Positions 17,568 through 26,644 are shown, counted from the first letter of the stretch. The stretch: 64,000 nucleotides of DNA from Roseibium sediminis (GCF_008711325.1 NZ_VXDB01000001.1:248001-312000), one strand, 5' to 3'. Notes: a model not told the origin generated them from the letters alone. A program made the numbers and translations.

Positions 17568-17663
17568 TCATCCAGTCATCTGGATTTGGAGTGGCTCCTG
17601 TCCACTCTGTTTGACGCCTCCCTGTTAAACACTTCGAGCCGCGGTAACGCGGCTCTTTTTTTT
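17568..17663 (+). ncRNA. Candidate small RNA with anti-Shine-Dalgarno loops
   Basis: Four consecutive hairpins: ATCCAG/CTGGAT (17570-17585); GAGTGG/CCACTC with loop CTCCTGT (17589-17607); GTTTGAC/GTTAAAC with loop GCCTCCCT (17609-17630); and a terminator GAGCCGCG-GTAA-CGCGGCTC followed by eight T's (17636-17663). CCUCCC-type loops complementary to ribosome-binding sites are a hallmark of rhizobial trans-acting sRNAs. The upstream DNA is AT-rich with a TATAAA at 17557-17562. It precedes rcdA, so a terminated 5' leader of that gene is the main alternative. Confidence 0.7.
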
Positions 17664-17718
17664 GCTCCGCCAACCGTCTATTGTGCGCCCAGAGAGGCAA
17701 TGTCCGGGCAGATTAAAC

Positions 17719-17735
17719 TGGCACACGAGTTGCAT
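17719..17735 (+). promoter_or_regulatory. Sigma-54 promoter upstream of rcdA
   Basis: TGGCAC-ACGAG-TTGCAT matches the -24/-12 consensus TGGCAC-N5-TTGCA exactly, with the invariant GG and GC at the right spacing. Transcription would begin near 17745, about 100 nt before the rcdA start. An upstream activator site was not identified. Confidence 0.7.
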
Positions 17736-17848
17736 ATCTGTATTCGAACTCTCATCAAGTCCCATAGTGGCACAAGAAACAGGTTTTGAGGGACAGCCCC
17801 AAAACAGGACTTGAGACAAACGTATCGAGTAAGAAGGCGGATCGACAG

Positions 17849-18394
17849 ATGATGGATGACAAGCACACCCAAACCCAGGCACCCCAGCCGGTCCAGTTTG
17901 CCAATCGTCTTGCAAACTCGGAAAACTTTCAGAACCTGTTTCAGGAAGGCATGGCTCTTGTTGAAGAAACAGCCATGTATCTTGATGGCGAAGGCCGGGT
18001 TGAGGCGAAGAAGCTGGAACGCCCCGCTTCCCTGGCATATGCAACCGAATCCATGCGTTTGACCACGCGCCTCATGCAGCTGGCTTCCTGGCTGCTCCTG
18101 CAGCGCGCAGTCAACGAAGGCGAGATGTCCCGCGAACAGGCCGGAAGCGACAAGAACAAGGTTCGGCTTGAAAAGCTCTCAAGCGCCATGGGTGGCCCAG
18201 CTTGGGACAGTCTGCCGGAATCACTTCGCTCCCTGATTGAACGTTCTATCCGTCTGCAAGAACGCATCGTCCATCTTGACGCCATGCTGTACCGGCAGGC
18301 GGAAAAAGCTGGCGCTGATGCCAACGACAATCAGGACAACACCATTGCATCGCAGCTCGACAAGCTCCAGGCCGCTTTCGGGAACGTGCGATAA
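17849..18394 (+). CDS. rcdA: DUF1465 protein, RcdA-type ClpXP adaptor
   Basis: A 181-residue cytosolic helical protein of the DUF1465 family, to which Caulobacter RcdA belongs. There it bridges CpdR-primed ClpXP and substrates such as CtrA. The core runs VQFANRLANSENFQNLFQEGMALVEETA, then a second helix SMRLTTRLMQLASWLLLQRAV, and a long helix with SIRLQERIVHLDAMLYRQ; the C-terminus is polar and flexible. AAGGCGG precedes the paired ATGs at 17849/17852; an ATG at 17786 is in frame but poorly conserved. The sigma-54 promoter lies 114 bp upstream. Confidence 0.85.
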   Translation: MMDDKHTQTQAPQPVQFANRLANSENFQNLFQEGMALVEETAMYLDGEGRVEAKKLERPASLAYATESMRLTTRLMQLASWLLLQRAVNEGEMSREQAGSDKNKVRLEKLSSAMGGPAWDSLPESLRSLIERSIRLQERIVHLDAMLYRQAEKAGADANDNQDNTIASQLDKLQAAFGNVR

Positions 18395-18524
18395 TCCTAT
18401 TTCGGGACAAAGTGGTTTGGCGCCTTGCGCCCTGCCATCCTGAAACCACGGGCTCGAAATTCCGGCCAGGCATCGATTCACTAGCCGGGATGGCCGAGCC
18501 AGCTTGACAGCAAAACACCTTTCA

Positions 18525-18551
18525 AAGCCGCTTTCGAGCGGCTTCTTTTTT
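18525..18551 (+). terminator. Rho-independent terminator after rcdA
   Basis: AAGCCGC-TTTCGA-GCGGCTT followed by CTTTTTT. It lies 130 bp after the stop, leaving a long 3' UTR or an unannotated short transcript between 18395 and 18524. Confidence 0.85.
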
Positions 18552-18589
18552 GCGCTTTTGCACCTTTTATCAACCTGCGAGCAGCCAAC

Positions 18590-18613
18590 AAAAAACCCGG
18601 CCGAAGCCGGGTT
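18590..18613 (-). terminator. Rho-independent terminator of rpmE
   Basis: On the minus strand AACCCGG-CTTCGG-CCGGGTT is followed by TTTTTT. It sits 27 bp beyond the rpmE stop. Confidence 0.88.
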
Positions 18614-18639
18614 CTTCAAAATCTGTCGCCTTGTTCGGC

Positions 18640-18864
18640 TTAGGAGCCGAGGAACCCGGCGTACTTGTTCTTGAAGCGGGAAACACGGCCGCCGCGGTCC
18701 ATCAACTGACGGTCGCCACCGGTCCATGCCGGATGCGAGTTCGGGTCGATGTCGAGCTGAAGCGTGTCGCCTTCGGAACCGTAGGTCGAACGGGTGGTGA
18801 ATTCCGTGCCATCGGTCATGACAACCTTGATGGTGTGGTAGTCCGGATGAATATCCGATTTCAT
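18640..18864 (-). CDS. rpmE: Ribosomal protein bL31, zinc-free form
   Basis: A 74-residue large-subunit protein that helps bridge the subunits. [20 protein letters not shown] and HPAWTGG…GGRVSRF are family blocks. The CxxC zinc-binding pairs of zinc-dependent L31 are absent, as in most alphaproteobacterial copies. The ATG at 18864 follows an AGGAAAAG site; the frame extends upstream to 18915 but without family similarity. Confidence 0.95.
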   Translation of the reverse strand: MKSDIHPDYHTIKVVMTDGTEFTTRSTYGSEGDTLQLDIDPNSHPAWTGGDRQLMDRGGRVSRFKNKYAGFLGS

Positions 18865-19195
18865 GGCTTTTCCTTTCCTACACCCCACGACCGGCCCAAG
18901 GGGGCCCGTCGCCAAAAAAGGCGCGATTTGTTTTTCTGCCAGCGTTTACACACCAGCACCGTTAAAACGTGACCCGGGCGTATACCGTATAGGGACGCGA
19001 GAAACAAGAGGCTTTCTGCCGCATTCTGGCGATGGGCCCAGCCCTTTCTGCAAAGGAGATCCGCAATGAGACAAGTGCTCCATGGCCGGACCATCCGACA
19101 AAAATGATCGAAAACCCACAGCTCTATTGGCATCCTCCCCCCTCCTCGCCTATGTATCCTCCAGACCAAGGTAACGCTCAGGCCGCAAGGACCAT
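18865..19195. other. Divergent region between rpmE and the ABC exporter, with a possible leader peptide
   Basis: 331 bp holding both promoters. A 13-codon ORF at 19066-19107 (MRQVLHGRTIRQK) has a full AAAGGAGAT ribosome site 6 nt upstream, stronger than most in the window. It could be a translated leader for the exporter or a functional micro-ORF. No terminator-antiterminator pair is evident. Confidence 0.4.
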
Positions 19196-20992
19196 ATGAC
19201 CACTCAATCCACCGAGACACGGAAACGTTCGCTGCAGCCGCTTATCCGTCTTCTGCCCTATCTGAAGCGCCATCGGAACATGGCTGCCGCCGCCGTCGTT
19301 GCCTTGATCACCGCTGCGGTCATCACGCTTGTCCTGCCGACTGCTGTCCGGCGCATGATCGACTTCGGGTTTGGTGCCGACGATCCAAAGCTGATCGATG
19401 CCTATTTCTTTGTTCTCATGGGTGTTGTCACGGGCCTTGCCGTTGCAAGTGCCACTCGCTATTTCCTCGTCATGTGGATCGGCGAACGCATCGTCGCCGA
19501 GGTGCGCGCCGATGTGTTTGCGCATCTGACACAGCTGAGTCCGGGCTTTTATGACAGCGCACGGTCCGGCGAAATCCTGTCCCGCCTGACCGCCGACACC
19601 ACGCAGATCAAGTCCGCTTTCGGGGCCACCGCGTCGCTGGCCATGCGGAACTTCGTCATGTTCCTCGGTGCTGTTGTGATGATGGTCTTCACCAGTCCGC
19701 GCCTTTCGGTGATCGTGCTGGCCGCGATTCCGATCATCCTCATTCCGTTGATCGGATTTGGCCGTTCCGTACGACAACGCTCGCGCCACGCTCAGGATAC
19801 GCTTGCGGATGCCTCGGCCTATGCAAACGAAATGCTTGGCTCCGTACGCACCTTGCAGGCTTTTACCAATGAAAAGCAGGCCTCGAACAGGTTTCAGGGT
19901 GCGGTGGAAACCGCCTTCCGTGCCGCACGCAAGGCGACCGGTGCTCGGGCAATTCTGACGGCTTTTGCGATCGTGATCATCGGGTCGAGCGTCGTTGCGG
20001 TCCTCTGGATCGGAGCAAATGATGTCTTCGCCGGCCGCATGACCGGCGGCGAATTGAGCCAGTTTCTTCTGTATTCCATCCTTGCGGCCGGCGCTTTGGC
20101 GAGCCTGTCCGAGGTCTGGGGCGAACTGTCTCAGGCAGCTGGTGCGGCCGAACGGCTGAGCGATCTGCTGGATGTGGAACCGGAAATCACGGCACCAGCC
20201 AACCCGAAGGCGTTGCCGATGGCGCCAGAGGGAGAAATTCACTTCAAGGACGTGGGCTTTGCCTATCAGGGGGCCAAGGACCTGAAAATCCTGAACGGAG
20301 TGGATCTGAAGGTAACACCGGGCGAAACAGTTGCTGTTGTGGGACCGTCGGGTGCAGGCAAATCGACCCTGTTCCACTTGTTCATGCGCTTTTATGACCC
20401 CTCAGTTGGCACCATCTCGGTTGATGGAATCGATATTCGCGATCTTGATCCACAGGATCTGCGCAGAAGCATTGCACTCGTACCGCAGGACACGGCGATC
20501 TTCGGCGCAACAATTGCGGAAAACATCGCATTTGGCAGACCGGATGCCTCGCGCGCTGACATTGAAGCAGCTGCAGAAGCGGCCCTTGCCCTGCCCTTCA
20601 TCGAAAAGCTTCAGAACGGGTTCGACACCATGGTCGGCGAACGCGGCATCACGCTGTCTGGCGGCCAGCGCCAGCGGATCGCCATTGCACGCGCAATCCT
20701 CAAGGATGCTCCGATCCTTCTTCTCGACGAAGCAACCAGTGCGCTGGATGCGGAAAGCGAAAGCCTGGTGCAAAAGGCCCTCGACGGCCTGATGGAAGAC
20801 CGAACGACCCTCGTCATTGCGCACCGGTTGGCGACGGTACTAAAGGCCGACAAGATCGTCGTGATGGATGGGGGGCGCATTGTCGAGACCGGCACCCATG
20901 CAGAACTGAGTGCCCAAAATGGCCTTTATGCCAAACTCGCACGTCTGCAGTTCGATGCGGCGATCTCTCCCGAGCAAGTCGAGACCGCATGA
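19196..20992 (+). CDS. ABC exporter, fused permease-ATPase (MsbA-related)
   Basis: A 598-residue half-transporter that should act as a homodimer in the inner membrane. Six membrane helices occupy residues 1-310. The ATPase domain follows with Walker A GPSGAGKST near residue 383, signature LSGGQRQRIAIARAIL, Walker B ILLLDEATSALD and the H-loop histidine in IAHRLATV. AAGGA precedes the ATG. Related Rhizobiales proteins are annotated as lipid or multidrug exporters; the substrate is not deducible. A hairpin follows, shared with the convergent SDR gene. Confidence 0.93.
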   Translation: MTTQSTETRKRSLQPLIRLLPYLKRHRNMAAAAVVALITAAVITLVLPTAVRRMIDFGFGADDPKLIDAYFFVLMGVVTGLAVASATRYFLVMWIGERIVAEVRADVFAHLTQLSPGFYDSARSGEILSRLTADTTQIKSAFGATASLAMRNFVMFLGAVVMMVFTSPRLSVIVLAAIPIILIPLIGFGRSVRQRSRHAQDTLADASAYANEMLGSVRTLQAFTNEKQASNRFQGAVETAFRAARKATGARAILTAFAIVIIGSSVVAVLWIGANDVFAGRMTGGELSQFLLYSILAAGALASLSEVWGELSQAAGAAERLSDLLDVEPEITAPANPKALPMAPEGEIHFKDVGFAYQGAKDLKILNGVDLKVTPGETVAVVGPSGAGKSTLFHLFMRFYDPSVGTISVDGIDIRDLDPQDLRRSIALVPQDTAIFGATIAENIAFGRPDASRADIEAAAEAALALPFIEKLQNGFDTMVGERGITLSGGQRQRIAIARAILKDAPILLLDEATSALDAESESLVQKALDGLMEDRTTLVIAHRLATVLKADKIVVMDGGRIVETGTHAELSAQNGLYAKLARLQFDAAISPEQVETA

Positions 20993-21017
20993 AAAAGGCG
21001 GAGCACCCGGCTCCGCC
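20991..21017 (-). terminator. Terminator of the SDR gene (minus strand)
   Basis: GGCGGAGC-ACCCG-GCTCCGCC; on the minus strand it is followed by TTTTTC. It overlaps the exporter stop codon, so a single hairpin separates the two convergent genes. Confidence 0.75.
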
Positions 21018-21050
21018 CGTCATTGTCGTGATCGCCCCATTTAAGGCAAA

Positions 21051-21842
21051 CTAGTCTGCGTCCGGCACCGCAACGGTGTAATTGAGCGGCAAACGTCCGC
21101 CATCAGCGTAGATCGTCTGCCCCGTCACGTAGCTGGCATCCGAAGAGGCCAAAAACGCGGCAATGCTGGCGATTTCGGAAGGCTCGCCGATTCGCTGCAT
21201 CGGCGTGCGGCTGAGGATCTTGTTCTTCGCGGCCGGGTCAGAATTCACCGAGGACAGCATGTCCGTCATGATGGAGCCTGGACCAATTGCATTCACACGG
21301 ATCCCGTGAGGTGCAAGCGCTAGCGCAGTGGTGGTGGTCAACTGCCGCAGTCCACCCTTTGAAACACAATAGGGGATCTGGTTTGGAATGCCGACAACCG
21401 CGTTGATTGACGACATGTTGATGATGCAGCCCGGCTCGCCACCGGCCTCAACCCGCTCCACCAGATGACGCCCAACCGCCTGAGAACACAGGAAAGCGCC
21501 TTTCAGGTTAATTGACAGGACCCGGTCAAAGTCTTCTTCTTCCAATTCCAGAAAATCACCACCGGCAACAACGCCTGCGTTGTTCACCAGAATATCTATA
21601 TCCCCGAACGCATTCAGGGTCTCGGCGACGAGATTGCGGACGTCCAGACGTTCAGCCACATTGCAATGAAGATAGAGCGCATCGCCCAACGACTTGAGGC
21701 TGTCTTCTGCCTCTTCGCCAGCCTCGTCATCCACATCGGCAATCACGACTTTGGCGCCATCCATGACAAACCGCTTTGCAACCGCAAAGCCGATTCCCTT
21801 GGCCGCGCCAGTCACAATGGCCACCTTGTTTTCTAGAGACAC
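21051..21842 (-). CDS. Short-chain dehydrogenase/reductase
   Basis: A 263-residue classical SDR. Cofactor motif TGAAKGIG near residue 12, DVDDEAGE suggesting NAD preference, NNAGVV, the catalytic SSINA…YCVSK (Tyr-x-x-x-Lys) and the C-terminal GQTIYADGG. Substrate unknown. It lies downstream of the propionyl-CoA synthetase on the same strand with a 123-bp gap, so co-expression is possible but not forced. Confidence 0.9.
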   Translation of the reverse strand: MSLENKVAIVTGAAKGIGFAVAKRFVMDGAKVVIADVDDEAGEEAEDSLKSLGDALYLHCNVAERLDVRNLVAETLNAFGDIDILVNNAGVVAGGDFLELEEEDFDRVLSINLKGAFLCSQAVGRHLVERVEAGGEPGCIINMSSINAVVGIPNQIPYCVSKGGLRQLTTTTALALAPHGIRVNAIGPGSIMTDMLSSVNSDPAAKNKILSRTPMQRIGEPSEIASIAAFLASSDASYVTGQTIYADGGRLPLNYTVAVPDAD

Positions 21843-21965
21843 CCAAAAACCTCACAGATCTGACAAAATTCAAGCAAGCCCAAAGCGGGATCAGGCCGCA
21901 TATACGACCTGACCATAGGGGGATGACGGGCCCGTGTCGATGGGCTTGGGGTAGAAGTTCCCGCT

Positions 21966-23879
21966 TCAGGCGGTCGCGACAATCCCGTGACTTTCGAGCG
22001 CCTGCGCGATTTCTTCCAATATGGCCGGGTCATCGATTGTGGCCGGCATCTTGTAGGTCTCGCCATCGGCAATCTGGCGCATCGTGCCACGGAGGATCTT
22101 GCCGGAACGGGTTTTTGGCAATCGCTCCACGGTGATCGCAATCTTGAAGGCTGCGACAGGGCCGATCTTCTCACGAACCAGTTTCACCAATTCACCCTCA
22201 ATGACGGCATGTTCGCGCTTGACACCGGCCTTCAGGACAACAAACCCGCAGGGCAGCTGACCCTTGAGCTTGTCGGCAATTCCGATCACCGCACATTCGG
22301 CAACATCCGGATGTTGGGCGAGGACCTCTTCCATGCCACCGGTCGACAACCGGTGACCGGCCACGTTGATGATGTCATCGGTTCTCGCCATGATGGAGAG
22401 GTAGCCGTCATCATCCATGATCCCCGCATCGGAGGTCTTGTAGTAGCCGGGGAACTCGGCCAAATACGCATCCCTGAACCGCTGGTCAGCGTTCCAGAGT
22501 GTTGGCAGGCATCCGGGAGGCAGCGGCAATTTCACGACAATATTGCCGAGCGTGTTTGCTGGCAGTGGATGTCCTGCATCATCAAGGATCTGGACGTCAT
22601 ATCCCGGCATCGGCACAGTTGGCGATCCCGGCTTGACCGGCAACTGGCCAAGACCGAGCGGATTACCGACAATGCTCCAGCCCGTTTCCGTCTGCCACCA
22701 GTGATCGATGACCGGAACGCCCAGTTGATCGATCGCCCAATTGACCGTCTCCGGATCAGCCCGCTCGCCAGCAAGGAACAATGAGCGGAACTGGGAAAGA
22801 TCATATTGCGGGATGAACTTTCCTTCAGGGTCTTCCTTGCGGATCGCACGGAATGCTGTCGGCGCGGTGAAGAGCGACACTACATTATGTTCGGATATGA
22901 CCCGCCAGAACACGCCAGCGTCCGGTGTGCCAACCGGTTTGCCTTCAAACATGAGTGTGGTGCAGCCATGCAGAAGCGGAGCATAAACGATGTAGGAGTG
23001 GCCAACGACCCAGCCCACGTCCGAGGCCGCCCAGAACACTTCTCCCGGATCCACGCCATAAAGGTTGGGCATGGTCCACTTCAACGCGACCATGTGGCCG
23101 CCATTGTCGCGAACAACCCCCTTGGGCTGCCCCGTCGTCCCGGACGTGTAGAGAACATAAAGCGGATCTGTCGCTTTCACCGGCACACACTCAACGGTGC
23201 GCCCTTGCGTGATCGCATCCTGCATCAGCTGCCCAGCATCATGATCCCGGCCTGGCACGAGATCCGCCTCGCGCTGGGAGCGCTGGAACACGAAGCAGCT
23301 CTCCGGCTTGTGGCTGGATAGGTCAATGGCGGTGTCAATAAGCGGTTTGTAGGCAATAACCCGTCCCGGCTCGATACCGCAGGACGCGGCAATGATTGCT
23401 TTTGGCTTTGCATCATCGATCCGCGTTGCCAGTTCGTTGGCAGCAAATCCGCCAAACACAACTGAATGAATAGCCCCGAGACGGGCGCAGGCCAGCATGG
23501 CCATGGCCGCTTCCGGGATCATCGGCATGTAGATGATGACCCGGTCTCCCTTACCGACACCTTGGTCCTGCAATACGGCGGCGTGTCCCTGAACATGCTC
23601 CAGAAGCTCTTCATAAGTGTAGGTTTTCTGGCTGCCGGTGATCGGGCTGTCGTAGATCAGGGCTGGTTGACCCGGGCGCCCACGCTCCACATGGCGATCA
23701 AGGCAATTGTAGCAGGTGTTGCACTCCCAATCCGGGAACCAGCGGCCATACTGCCCCTGATCGGCGTCAAACACCGTCTCGCCCGTCTTGATCCAGTCGA
23801 TGTCCCCTGCGGCCGCTTTCCAGAAGCTTGTCGGGTCATTCTTCCAGTTTGCATATACTTCCGAGTAACGGCTTGCCAT
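21966..23879 (-). CDS. prpE: Propionyl-CoA synthetase (PrpE-type AMP-forming acyl-CoA synthetase)
   Basis: Activates propionate, and probably acetate, to the CoA thioester. The protein has the ATP-binding YTSGTTGQPKGVVRD, the WWQTETGWSI acyl-pocket motif, the hinge/adenylate block GYYKTSDAGIMDDDGY, and PKTRSGKILRGTMRQI with the catalytic and acetylatable lysine near the C-terminus. The N-terminal WFPDWECNTCYNCLDRHV is typical of PrpE rather than Acs. The ATG at 23879 has GGGAGG about 11 nt upstream; a TTG three codons earlier is less likely. Confidence 0.88.
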   Translation of the reverse strand: MASRYSEVYANWKNDPTSFWKAAAGDIDWIKTGETVFDADQGQYGRWFPDWECNTCYNCLDRHVERGRPGQPALIYDSPITGSQKTYTYEELLEHVQGHAAVLQDQGVGKGDRVIIYMPMIPEAAMAMLACARLGAIHSVVFGGFAANELATRIDDAKPKAIIAASCGIEPGRVIAYKPLIDTAIDLSSHKPESCFVFQRSQREADLVPGRDHDAGQLMQDAITQGRTVECVPVKATDPLYVLYTSGTTGQPKGVVRDNGGHMVALKWTMPNLYGVDPGEVFWAASDVGWVVGHSYIVYAPLLHGCTTLMFEGKPVGTPDAGVFWRVISEHNVVSLFTAPTAFRAIRKEDPEGKFIPQYDLSQFRSLFLAGERADPETVNWAIDQLGVPVIDHWWQTETGWSIVGNPLGLGQLPVKPGSPTVPMPGYDVQILDDAGHPLPANTLGNIVVKLPLPPGCLPTLWNADQRFRDAYLAEFPGYYKTSDAGIMDDDGYLSIMARTDDIINVAGHRLSTGGMEEVLAQHPDVAECAVIGIADKLKGQLPCGFVVLKAGVKREHAVIEGELVKLVREKIGPVAAFKIAITVERLPKTRSGKILRGTMRQIADGETYKMPATIDDPAILEEIAQALESHGIVATA

Positions 23880-24061
23880 TGTCTTCAAATCCTCCCAGGA
23901 CTTTCGCCCTCTCCAGTCGGAGAGACAAACATTCTTCCTCTGCCATGTGTTTTAGCCCCAGAAGACCTCACTTGCCGATACGACATTCGAAGGGAGGGGC
24001 TTTACGTAGTCTGAGCCACCGTGTTTAGTGCCTCTCCCACCGTCAGAGTGAGCATGCCCGC

Positions 24062-24829
24062 TTGTTGTCACCCATTACAGATCCGTGGTTCTATGCCTCG
24101 GCCATTCCGGCAGTCATCATCGTCGGGCTCTCCAAGGGAGGGTTTGGTGGCACGCTTGCCATGCTCGGCGTTCCCAGCATGGCTCTTTTCATCTCGCCGG
24201 TTCAAGCCGCCGGGATCATGCTGCCTATCCTCGTGGTGATGGATCTCATCGCCCTGATCGCCTACAAGGGCGAAGCCGACCGCAAGACACTTTTCATACT
24301 CCTGCCCGCCGCAGTGATCGGGATTCTGGTTGGCTGGATGACCGCAGCTTATGTCAACGAAACTTTCATTACGCTTCTGATCGGGATTATTTCGCTGATA
24401 TTCGTGCTCGACTATGTCCTCAAGAGCAGACGACGTCTGGAGGCAAGCGAACACAATGTTCGCAAAGGGCTTTTCTGGGGAACCATTGCAGGTTTCACCA
24501 GCTTCGTCAGTCACACGGGCGGACCACCTTACCAGCTCTACACGGTGCCACTGCGCATGGCCCCAACACTTTTCGCTGGAACCGCCGTCATCTTCTTCGC
24601 CGTAGTGAACGCAATCAAGCTTGTGCCCTATTTCGCACTCGGCCAGTTTGACGCGACCAACCTGACCACATCGCTGGTCCTGTTGCCGCTGGCTCCGCTC
24701 GCAACCCTTGCCGGGGTCAAGCTGGTGCGCGTGATCAATCAGGATCTGTTCTACCGGCTGATCTATGCCGTGATGGCGGTTATCGCCGTCAAACTGATCT
24801 TTGATGGGGTATCAGGGCTGCTAGCGTAA
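24062..24829 (+). CDS. TauE/SafE-family sulfite/sulfonate exporter-like permease
   Basis: A 255-residue inner-membrane protein with about eight hydrophobic segments. The duplicated glycine-rich family motif appears as GLSKGGFGG near residue 22 and in weaker form as SFVSHTGGPPYQ near 155. Members move sulfoacetate, sulfite or similar anions. No ATG fits; TTG at 24062 after AGAGTGAG is the likely start. It is divergent from prpE. Confidence 0.85.
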   Translation: MLSPITDPWFYASAIPAVIIVGLSKGGFGGTLAMLGVPSMALFISPVQAAGIMLPILVVMDLIALIAYKGEADRKTLFILLPAAVIGILVGWMTAAYVNETFITLLIGIISLIFVLDYVLKSRRRLEASEHNVRKGLFWGTIAGFTSFVSHTGGPPYQLYTVPLRMAPTLFAGTAVIFFAVVNAIKLVPYFALGQFDATNLTTSLVLLPLAPLATLAGVKLVRVINQDLFYRLIYAVMAVIAVKLIFDGVSGLLA

Positions 24830-24968
24830 ACAGCCCCTTCCTCGCCAAAAGCATCGTTGCGAAATCTCCTGTTTCCGGGTTTCATCCAAAAACTGTCAAA
24901 ACAGGCTTGTGGGTGGAACCTGCAGCTCTTGATCGCGTTGACGATACCAACACACCGGGAGGGTGGAC

Positions 24969-26603
24969 TTGGAAACGACCGCAAATCCGTATGATATCGG
25001 CCTGGACCGCAATGCAGCCAACTACGCGCCGCTCAGTCCGCTGAGTTTTCTGGCCCGCGCTGCCGACGTTTTTCCCGACCAGACCGCCATCATTCATGGT
25101 CCCAGCACGCAATCCTACCGGAGCTTTTATCGGCGAAGCCGCCAATTGGCATCGGCACTCGCGGGGCTCGGTATCGGCAAGGGCGACACGGTCACCGTCA
25201 TGCTGCCCAATGTTCCACCAATGCTCGAAGCCCATTACGGCGTGCCCATGACCAAGGCCGTGCTTCATTCTTTGAACACACGACTGGATGCTTCGATCAT
25301 CGCCTTCCAGCTGGATCACGCCAACACGAAGGTGCTGATTACGGATCGCGAATTTTCTCCCACCATGAAAGAGGCTCTTGCCCTTGCGACCGTCGAACCG
25401 GTCATCATCGACTATTCAGACCCGGTCTTTCCCCAGGAAGGAGAGCGACTTGGAACGCTCGACTACGAGGCCTTTGTCACATCAGGCTCTCCGGACTACG
25501 AGTGGTCGCTGCCGGATGACGAATGGGACGCCATCGCCCTGAACTATACGTCCGGCACAACGGGCAATCCCAAGGGCGTCGTCTACCATCATCGCGGTGC
25601 CTACCTGCTGGCGCAGGCGAACATCATCACGGCCTCCATGGCCAAGCATCCGACCTACCTTTGGACGTTACCGATGTTCCATTGCAATGGCTGGTGTTTC
25701 CCCTGGTCGATTTCCGTGGTCGCCGGAACCCATGTCTGTTTGCGCTGGGTGCGGCCCAAAGTGCTGTGGGACCTGCTTGCGGACCGGAAGGTCACCCACC
25801 TTTGCGGCGCGCCCATCATCATGTCGACCCTTTTGAACGCACCCGCAGAAGACAAGCGCGAACTGGAGCACACCGTCGAGTTCTTCACTGCTGCAGCGCC
25901 ACCACCCGAGAGTGTTCTGGCCGCGATGAAAGATGCCGGCTTCAACGTCACCCATCTCTATGGCCTGACCGAGGTTTATGGCCCTGCAGTGGTCAATGAC
26001 TGGAAGCGCGAATGGGATAGCCTGCCCTCGGCTGAACAGGCGGGCAAAAAGGCGCGCCAGGGCGTGCGATATGTGGCGCTGGAAGGGCTGGACGTGCTCG
26101 ACCCGCAAACCATGGTGCCTGTTCCTGCAGACGGTGAAACATTGGGCGAGGTAATGTTCCGCGGCAACGTGGTTATGAAAGGTTATCTGAAGAACCGCGA
26201 AGCAACCGACGAAGCCTTTTCCGGCGGCTGGTTCCACTCCGGCGATCTTGGGGTCAAGCATCCTGATGGCTATGTGCAGCTCAAGGATCGGTCAAAGGAC
26301 ATCATCATATCGGGCGGGGAAAACATCTCCTCCATCGAGGTGGAGGATGTCCTCTACAAACACCCGGATGTGCAAACGGCTGCAGTGGTCGCCCGTCCGG
26401 ATGAAAAATGGGGCGAGACACCTTGCGCCTTTGTCGAACTGCGGCCCGGCGCAACAGTAAGCGAAGCCGACATCATGGCCTTCTGCCACGAGAACCTTGC
26501 TCACTTCAAGACGCCAAGAACGGTGGTTTTTTGCGAGATTCCGAAAACCTCGACGGGCAAGATCCAGAAATTTGCTCTTCGTGAACAGGCAAAATCGCTG
26601 TAG
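24969..26603 (+). CDS. Acyl-CoA synthetase, AlkK/DmdB-like
   Basis: AMP-forming ligase of about 544 residues. ATP motif YTSGTTGNPKGVVYHHRG, the acyl-pocket LYGLTEVYG, GWFHSGDLGVKHPDGYVQLKDRSKDIIISGGENIS hinge region and the final lysine in PKTSTGKIQKF. It belongs to the medium-chain/short-chain branch that includes 3-methylmercaptopropionyl-CoA ligase DmdB, so a DMSP-derived substrate is possible in a marine host, but dmdA/C/D are not here. GGAGG is 6 nt from TTG 24969; a GTG at 24963 abuts the site and is less likely. Confidence 0.87.
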   Translation: METTANPYDIGLDRNAANYAPLSPLSFLARAADVFPDQTAIIHGPSTQSYRSFYRRSRQLASALAGLGIGKGDTVTVMLPNVPPMLEAHYGVPMTKAVLHSLNTRLDASIIAFQLDHANTKVLITDREFSPTMKEALALATVEPVIIDYSDPVFPQEGERLGTLDYEAFVTSGSPDYEWSLPDDEWDAIALNYTSGTTGNPKGVVYHHRGAYLLAQANIITASMAKHPTYLWTLPMFHCNGWCFPWSISVVAGTHVCLRWVRPKVLWDLLADRKVTHLCGAPIIMSTLLNAPAEDKRELEHTVEFFTAAAPPPESVLAAMKDAGFNVTHLYGLTEVYGPAVVNDWKREWDSLPSAEQAGKKARQGVRYVALEGLDVLDPQTMVPVPADGETLGEVMFRGNVVMKGYLKNREATDEAFSGGWFHSGDLGVKHPDGYVQLKDRSKDIIISGGENISSIEVEDVLYKHPDVQTAAVVARPDEKWGETPCAFVELRPGATVSEADIMAFCHENLAHFKTPRTVVFCEIPKTSTGKIQKFALREQAKSL

Positions 26604-26617
26604 CCCAGCCCATAAAA

Positions 26618-26644
26618 AAAGCGCCGCAAAATTCGCGGCGCTTT
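26618..26644. terminator. Bidirectional terminator between the acyl-CoA ligase and DUF465
   Basis: AAAGCGCCGC pairs with GCGGCGCTTT around a 7-nt loop, with A-run upstream and TTT downstream, so it can stop both convergent genes. Confidence 0.85.

Noticed and set aside
19066-19107. Resemblance of MRQVLHG to an insertion-sequence transposase start
   Set aside because: Seven residues are too few; nothing transposase-like follows in any frame.
19178-20377. 399-codon minus-strand ORF opposite the ABC exporter
   Set aside because: Shadow frame; the exporter's Walker and LSGGQ motifs fix the real strand.
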